From: an uncultured Bacteroidales bacterium
Lineage (GTDB): Bacteria > Bacteroidota > Bacteroidia > Bacteroidales > UBA932
Direction of reading: 5' to 3'
Length of the DNA stretch: 36,592 bases
Assembly: GCA_944326355.1 (NCBI GenBank)
Contig: CALVDO010000022.1
Span: forward strand, 1-36,592
The position numbers and the translations under genes are program-made. Shown in pieces: positions 33,012 through 36,592 of this stretch. The notes under the pieces were generated by a model. The model was not told where the DNA came from. It did no database searches and saw only the letters and a program-made list of their open reading frames with translations. The first letter of the stretch is position 1. Each line of letters opens with the position of its first letter.

Positions 33012-33719
33012 TCAGTTTTTTCCGTCGCTTCCGTCTGCCATCCGTGCGATGATGCCGCGGAACCAGACCATCTGGTCTTCGAGAGTCATTCGGGAATTGT
33101 CGAGCACTATGGCGTCTTCCGCACAGGAAAGAGGTGAAGCCTCCCTGTGCGAATCAATGTAGTCTCTCTCCTGGAGATTGCGGAGAACATCCTCATACCT
33201 GACGTCTTCCCCCTTCGAACGCATCTCCTTCATGCGCCTTTCTGCCCGGACGTCAAGATCCGCCGTCATGAATATCTTGAGCTCGGCGTCCGGAAAGACC
33301 GTTGTGCCTATGTCCCTTCCGTCAAGAACCACCCGCTTCCGTCCTCCGAGCACCCGGAGACGCCTGTCCACATATTCCCTGACCTGAGGCACGGCGGCTA
33401 TCGGGCTGACCATGCCCGAAACGGCGAGAGTACGTATCTCCTTCTCTACGCAGCGTCCGCCGATGAAGGTGGAGGCATCCGAGCCATGACCCTCGAAATG
33501 GATGTCAAGTCCCTCAAGCCCCTTTTCGAGAGCGGGAATGTCGATGTGGCCCTCTGGCGAGATTACGCCGTTTTCCTGAGCCCACAGGGTGACTCCCCGA
33601 TAAAGGGCGCCGGAATCAAGATAGAGAAAACCCAGCTCATCTGCAATGAGTCTGGCAAATGAGCTCTTGCCGGTAGAAGAATAGCCGTCGATGGCTATGA
33701 TCATGTCAGGTATGTTCAT
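33012..33719 (-). CDS. cmk: cytidylate kinase
   Basis: A 235-residue NMP kinase phosphorylating CMP and dCMP. The P-loop is GYSSTGKSS (12-20), LDSGALYRG follows, then VVLDGRDIGTTVFPDA and the lid RAERRMKEM. The length fits the bacterial Cmk family. It is first in the cmk, ispH unit and divergent from the response regulator. Confidence 0.95.
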   Translation of the reverse strand: MNIPDMIIAIDGYSSTGKSSFARLIADELGFLYLDSGALYRGVTLWAQENGVISPEGHIDIPALEKGLEGLDIHFEGHGSDASTFIGGRCVEKEIRTLAVSGMVSPIAAVPQVREYVDRRLRVLGGRKRVVLDGRDIGTTVFPDAELKIFMTADLDVRAERRMKEMRSKGEDVRYEDVLRNLQERDYIDSHREASPLSCAEDAIVLDNSRMTLEDQMVWFRGIIARMADGSDGKN

Positions 33720-33724
33720 CTAGT

Positions 33725-33756
33725 ACACGTTTAGCTGAAAACACACGTTCAGCTGA
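33725..33756. repeat. tandem 14-mer repeat upstream of cmk
   Basis: ACACGTTTAGCTGA (33725-33738) and ACACGTTCAGCTGA (33743-33756) differ at one base and are spaced 18 nt apart. They begin 6 nt upstream of the cmk ATG on its 5' side, between cmk and the divergent response regulator. Possible operator or simple duplication. Confidence 0.6.
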
Positions 33757-33764
33757 CAAAAATA
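33757..33764 (-). promoter_or_regulatory. -7 element (TATTTTTG) for cmk-ispH
   Basis: A TAnnTTTG match on the minus strand, 38 nt before the cmk ATG. An upstream TTTG is only 12 nt away, so the -33 part is unsupported. The 14-mer repeat lies directly downstream. Confidence 0.35.
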
Positions 33765-33820
33765 ATGATTTTTATGCAAAGCGATAAAAAATTCCGATAT
33801 TTGCGCGAAAATCACTTGCG

Positions 33821-34990
33821 ATGAAACTTCTTGTAATCGACGATGAGCGTGCCATCAGGAACTCTCTGAAAGAAATACTGACGGACGAGGGATATGAAGT
33901 CGAGGTGGCCGAAGACGGGGCCGCCGGATGCGAACTGGCCGAAAAGGAAAGATTCGACGCCATCTTCTGCGACATCAAGATGCCGAACATGGACGGCATA
34001 GAAGTGCTTGACAAGCTCCACAGGGACGGCGTGGACTCCGCAATCATCATGATTTCGGGACACGGGGACATCGACACCGCCGTGGAATGCATCAAGAAGG
34101 GAGCATTCGACTTCATCCAGAAGCCACTGGACCTCAACAGGATACTCATCACCATCAAGAACGCCACCGACAAGGCCACTCTCGTAAAGAAGAACGACTC
34201 GCTGACCAAGGAGAACAACGACATCAGGAAGAAAGTCTATGGACAGCAGATGATCGGAGAGTCTCCGGCCATTCTCCGCATCAAGGAGATGATCGACCGC
34301 GTCGCCCCTACAGACGCCCGAGTGCTGATCACAGGAGCCAATGGCACGGGAAAGGAACTCGTGGCAAGAAGCCTGCATCAGAAGAGCAGCCGCTCAGCCC
34401 TCCCGTACATAGAGGTCAACTGTGCGGCAATACCTTCAGAACTCATTGAGAGCGAACTCTTCGGGCACGAGAAAGGAGCCTTCACCTCTGCAATCAAGCA
34501 GCACAAGGGAAAATTCGAGCAGGCTGACGGAGGCACACTTTTCCTCGACGAGATAGGCGACATGAGCCTCGCGGCCCAGGCCAAGGTGCTCAGGGTGCTG
34601 CAGGAGAAGAAGCTGTCCCGCGTCGGCAGCGACAAGGACATACAGGTGGATGTGCGCGTGATAGCCGCCACAAACAAAAATCTCAAGGAGGAGATTGCGA
34701 AAGGCACTTTCAGAGAAGACCTCTATCACAGGCTGAGCGTGATAGTCATCCAGGTGCCTTCTCTCGACGAGAGGAAGTCGGACATTCCCCTGCTCGTGGA
34801 CTACTTCATAGGACAGATATGCTCCGAAACGGCGCTTTCACGCCGCGAAGTCGACCCTGAGGCCATGCGTCTGCTCATCGACAAGAGCTGGACCGGCAAC
34901 ATCCGCGAACTCCGCAATGTCGTCGAGCGCCTCCTCATCCTCTCCGGAGACCGCATTACCGCCGACGACGTCCGGGCGTATGTCTATTGA
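33821..34990 (+). CDS. NtrC-type response regulator without DNA-binding domain
   Basis: A 389-residue protein with an N-terminal receiver (1-120; acidic pair Asp7-Asp8, phosphoacceptor Asp51, Lys in FIQKPLDL) and a sigma-54-type AAA+ domain (about 143-389; Walker A GANGTGKE at 172-179, Walker B GGTLFLDEIGD, sensor region VRVIAATN, arginine finger FREDLYHRL). The loop that contacts sigma-54, usually GAFTGA, is GAFTSA here (219-224). The chain ends just after the AAA+ helical subdomain (NIRELRNVVERL), so the C-terminal Fis-type helix-turn-helix is missing. There is no sign that it was cut off by the insertion sequence; the stop is intragenic and tidy. It is the likely partner of the sensor kinase 2.6 kb upstream. 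Confidence 0.9.
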   Translation: MKLLVIDDERAIRNSLKEILTDEGYEVEVAEDGAAGCELAEKERFDAIFCDIKMPNMDGIEVLDKLHRDGVDSAIIMISGHGDIDTAVECIKKGAFDFIQKPLDLNRILITIKNATDKATLVKKNDSLTKENNDIRKKVYGQQMIGESPAILRIKEMIDRVAPTDARVLITGANGTGKELVARSLHQKSSRSALPYIEVNCAAIPSELIESELFGHEKGAFTSAIKQHKGKFEQADGGTLFLDEIGDMSLAAQAKVLRVLQEKKLSRVGSDKDIQVDVRVIAATNKNLKEEIAKGTFREDLYHRLSVIVIQVPSLDERKSDIPLLVDYFIGQICSETALSRREVDPEAMRLLIDKSWTGNIRELRNVVERLLILSGDRITADDVRAYVY

Positions 34991-35014
34991 TGCGGATAGT
35001 GAAGATTCAACACC

Positions 35015-35059
35015 GAAGTGCAACAGTCAGCGGCCAATGGCCGCTGACTGTTGCACTTC
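35015..35059. repeat. perfect 45-nt palindrome (22-nt arms, 1-nt centre)
   Basis: GAAGTGCAACAGTCAGCGGCC and its exact complement meet at a single central A. There is no loop to speak of and no T tract on either side, so it is not a standard terminator. The arm ends AAGTGCAACA and TGTTGCACTT also occur at the right end of the neighbouring IS30 element (35895-35904). Confidence 0.9.
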
Positions 35060-35070
35060 TCGCCCGGGGC

Positions 35071-35079
35071 GGGGGGGGG
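35071..35079 (+). repeat. G9 homopolymer
   Basis: Nine consecutive G within an extremely G-rich stretch between the palindrome and the IS30 remnant. It is either a slippage-prone tract or an assembly-sensitive site; no gene depends on its length. Confidence 0.8.
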
Positions 35080-35132
35080 ATATGAACTAAAAGGAAGGGT
35101 TAAGGAGCATAGCAACACATAAAAACGAAAAA

Positions 35133-35150
35133 GGGGAACCGAAGTTCCCC
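35133..35150 (-). terminator. UUCG-loop intrinsic terminator reading leftward
   Basis: On the minus strand GGGGAAC, loop TTCG, GTTCCCC is followed by TTTTTCGTTTTT. This is a textbook Rho-independent terminator inside the left end of the IS30 remnant. It would stop transcription leaving the element toward the response-regulator gene. Confidence 0.75.
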
Positions 35151-35160
35151 GGGGATCAAT

Positions 35161-35168
35161 TAATTTTG
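35161..35168 (+). promoter_or_regulatory. -7 element (TAATTTTG) for the IS30 transposase
   Basis: A perfect TAnnTTTG ends only 9 nt before the transposase ATG at 35178, so the transcript would be almost leaderless. No -33 TTTG was found at the normal distance. Confidence 0.4.
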
Positions 35169-35177
35169 TGTTGCTCT

Positions 35178-35884
35178 ATGTATAATCAACTGACTCGGGA
35201 GCAAAGATACGGAATCTATCTGGGAATAGAAGAAGGAAAGACACAGAGTGCCATTGCTCGGCAGATAGGTGTCAACAGGAGTACGGTAAGCAGGGAAATC
35301 CGCAGAACAGCAACCGCCATGGGAGGTATTGGTGGTCAATAGCGCACGAGCGGGCACTGGACAGGCGGGAGAGGACGGTAAGGAACAGGGAGAAACCGGC
35401 AGATGTTCTCTGGGAAGCGGGGAGGCTTCTGATTGCAGAGGAGTGGTCGCCGAGGCAGATATCGGGATGGCTGAAGAAGAGGGACGTCAGAATATCGCAC
35501 GAGAGGATCCTACTTGATAATGGAGAGGCTTCGCACGGCATGGATCACGGGAAGGTCGCGGATGCCGTCATCAGGCTGCTCTATCCGTACAGGAAGAACG
35601 TGCTGACGATAACCACGGACAACGGTTTCGAGTTCCGCTCCCACAGGAAAATAAAGGAGGCTCTGAAGGCCACGGTGTACTTCGCGGACAGCTACTCATC
35701 CTGGCAGAAGGGCGGGATCGAGAACATGAACAAGCTCATCCGCCAGTACATTCCCAAAGGGACTGACTTCAGGGAACTCTGCGACGAGTTCATCCGCTCC
35801 GTCCAGCTGAAACTGAACCGCAGGCCGAGGGAGAAGTTGAACTTCTCAACCCCGAAGGACGAGTTCTTTAGACTTTTGTTATAA
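35178..35884 (+). pseudogene. IS30-family transposase, frameshifted and internally deleted
   Basis: The first 54 codons (MYNQLTREQRYGIYLGIEEG..., helix-turn-helix with SAIARQIGVNRSTVSREIRR) end at a TAG at 35340-35342. Coding resumes in another frame as GRYWWSIAHERALDRRERTV. A single missing A near 35306 (AGAACAGC for AGAAACAGC) restores IS30-like sequence. After RISHERI the frame jumps straight to a region from late in the catalytic domain, so roughly 80-90 residues are gone, including the first Asp of the DDE triad. The second Asp (TITTDNG) and the Glu (QKGGIENMNKLIRQYIPKG) remain. It cannot make an active transposase. Confidence 0.85.
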
Positions 35885-35889
35885 TTTTG
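35882..35889 (+). promoter_or_regulatory. outward-facing -7 element at the IS30 right end
   Basis: TAATTTTG overlaps the transposase stop codon and points out of the element toward the IS1595 remnant. It nearly repeats the left-end sequence TAATTTTGTGTTGC. It could give read-through transcription to the right, but no -33 box is evident. Confidence 0.3.
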
Positions 35890-35904
35890 TCACGTGTTGC
35901 ACTT

Positions 35905-36105
35905 GCTCGTTGACTCTGCCCTGAAGGCTCACTCCGGATACACTGAATGAAACACTACCGCAGACCGGCGGAACAGGCATCCCGACCCCTCCGTCAACAA
36001 CTGTGAGCTGAAAATCTGTCCGGACAGTGCGGAATTTTCATTTACTTTCTGGCAGGGATGACATTAAGTAATTTTAAAGAAAATGATTACTAAATATATT
36101 ACCTA
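35905..36105. other. intergenic stretch between two IS remnants
   Basis: No credible gene. The first part is GC-rich like the chromosome and includes the palindromic CTGTCCGGACAG. From about 36040 it turns AT-rich, marking the left side of the IS1595 element. The exact IS1595 left end could not be placed. Confidence 0.5.
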
Positions 36106-36126
36106 ATGTACCATACATTGGTACAT
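36106..36126. repeat. inverted repeat ATGTACC / GGTACAT
   Basis: A 7-bp perfect stem with a 7-nt loop just upstream of the -7 element of the IS1595 transposase. It sits where a -33 box would be and could be an operator or part of the element's end. Confidence 0.5.
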
Positions 36127-36134
36127 ATGAGGAT

Positions 36135-36142
36135 TATCTTTG
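36135..36142 (+). promoter_or_regulatory. -7 element (TATCTTTG) for the IS1595 transposase
   Basis: A perfect TAnnTTTG 23 nt before the ATG at 36165. A purine-rich AAGGGACAAGG precedes the start and could act as a ribosome-binding site. Confidence 0.45.
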
Positions 36143-36164
36143 TTCCCGTTAAAAGGGACAAGGA

Positions 36165-36592
36165 ATGAAATGGACAGATTATATGAAGAAGTACAGCGAT
36201 GAGGAGAGTTGCAAGCGCGAGCGGAAGAAATACCGCGACCAAGTCGGAGTCATATGTCCACACTGCGGCAGTAAAGACCATTATTGGAAAGGAGACAAGG
36301 AATGTTACGAGTGTAATTGCAATCCAGATGCTCACATATACAAAGAAGAGCATCTCTGCCAAGGAGCTTCAGCGTCAGCTTGGTCACAAAAGTTATAATC
36401 CTATCTGGGCAATGCTTCATAAACTACGTAATGCCATGGGAAAACGAGATTCGCAATATGAATTATGTGGCACGGTCGAACTTGATGAGGGCTTCTTTTC
36501 AACGGAAATCCCAGAAGAAGAGAAGAATAAACCTCTAAAGCGCGGCCGTGGCAGTCAGAAAAAGACTACTGTGCTGGTTATGGCTGAAACTG
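36165..36592 (+). pseudogene. IS1595-family transposase, deleted/frameshifted, cut by window end
   Basis: The first ~51 codons carry the IS1595 zinc-ribbon (CPHCGS...CYEC near residues 31-50). At about 36316 the reading changes frame and continues as IAIQMLTYTKKSISAKELQ, the start of the helix-turn-helix/catalytic part. It goes on to GTVELDEGFF (first DDE Asp) and LKRGRGSQKKTTVLVMAE, then off the window. The stretch normally joining the second CxxC to this helix (roughly 25-30 residues) is missing, so a deletion with frameshift is inferred. Base composition is clearly AT-richer than the chromosome, as for a recent import. The remaining catalytic residues lie outside the window. Confidence 0.8.

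Larger units (their letters stand above)
35107..35904 (+). mobile_element. decayed IS30-family insertion sequence (boundaries approximate)
   Basis: It contains the IS30 transposase pseudogene. The right end TGTTGCACTT (35895-35904) has two possible left partners in inverted orientation: GCAACAC near 35112-35118 followed by an A-rich stretch, or AAGTGCAACA in the palindrome at 35017-35026. The first is used for the boundary here. No target duplication could be fixed. About 800 bp, shorter than an intact IS30 (about 1.1 kb), in line with the internal deletion. Confidence 0.55.

Noticed and set aside
35272..35541. Small frames on both strands inside the IS30 remnant
   Set aside because: They arise from the frameshift; the IS30 protein sequence explains the DNA when one base is restored.
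36099..36362. Minus-strand 87-codon frame with hydrophobic segments
   Set aside because: Antisense to the IS1595 zinc-ribbon region; the hydrophobicity comes from reading Lys/Glu codons in reverse.
1..36592. CRISPR array, prophage, toxin-antitoxin or restriction system
   Set aside because: No regularly spaced repeats, phage structural genes, toxin-antitoxin pairs or methylase motifs were seen. The only mobile features are the two IS remnants at the right end.

Overview
The window looks like a chromosomal segment of a Bacteroidales bacterium (phylum Bacteroidota) of moderately high GC. Four things point there. Upstream regions repeatedly carry the phylum's -7 element TAnnTTTG, twice with a TTTG box exactly 19 nt upstream, and Shine-Dalgarno sequences are scarce. 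The gene pairings ileS-dksA/traR-like-lspA and GDE-GT4-GH57 are typical of the phylum. The small proteins are Bacteroidota-restricted types (DUF4783, DUF4369/thioredoxin lipoprotein, a small membrane protein before der). The insertion sequences are IS30 and IS1595 types. Genus cannot be fixed from the sequence alone.

Layout. 1-1100: tRNA-Ser(UGA) on the minus strand with its own promoter, then a plus-strand outer-membrane beta-barrel gene and a strong hairpin terminator. 1102-5670 (minus): the ileS, dksA/traR-like, lspA operon; the IleRS carries the unusual GxHH version of the HIGH motif. 5767-7036 (plus): cvpA-like and tsaB. 7107-9122 (minus): a thioredoxin-fold lipoprotein without its CxxC, a HIT protein and greA. 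9274-23109 (minus): a long, tightly packed block transcribed xseA, xseB, glgB, glycogen debranching enzyme, GT4 glycosyltransferase, GH57 amylase, a 1412-residue glycogen synthase/alpha-glucan phosphorylase fusion, ribF and a small membrane-anchored protein. 23297-26469 (plus): engB, prs, a small Cys-rich membrane protein and der. 26630-31253: a minus-strand DUF4783 protein, then plus-strand rlmH and a 1208-residue NtrY-like sensor kinase. 31379-33719 (minus): efp, ispH and cmk. 33821-34990 (plus): an NtrC-type response regulator without a DNA-binding tail. 35000-36592: a perfect 45-nt palindrome, a broken IS30-family element and a broken IS1595-family element that runs off the window.

How the genes work together. 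The 9.3-23.1 kb block encodes storage-polysaccharide metabolism in one transcription unit. It covers chain elongation (the synthase half of the fusion, perhaps the GT4 enzyme), branching (GlgB), debranching (GDE), phosphorolysis (the phosphorylase half) and a GH57 glucan-active enzyme. No ADP-glucose pyrophosphorylase (glgC) is present. The remaining genes are mostly housekeeping: translation (ileS, efp, tRNA-Ser, tsaB), ribosome assembly and modification (engB, der, rlmH), transcript elongation (greA), nucleotide and cofactor supply (prs, cmk, ribF, ispH) and lipoprotein export (lspA). The sensor kinase and response regulator are probably partners although three minus-strand genes lie between them.

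The points most worth a second look are the synthase-phosphorylase fusion, the IleRS GxHH motif, the tail-less GAFTSA regulator with its distant sensor kinase, the cationic tail on the GH57 protein, and the large palindrome beside the decaying IS30. No CRISPR array, prophage or obvious defence system was seen.
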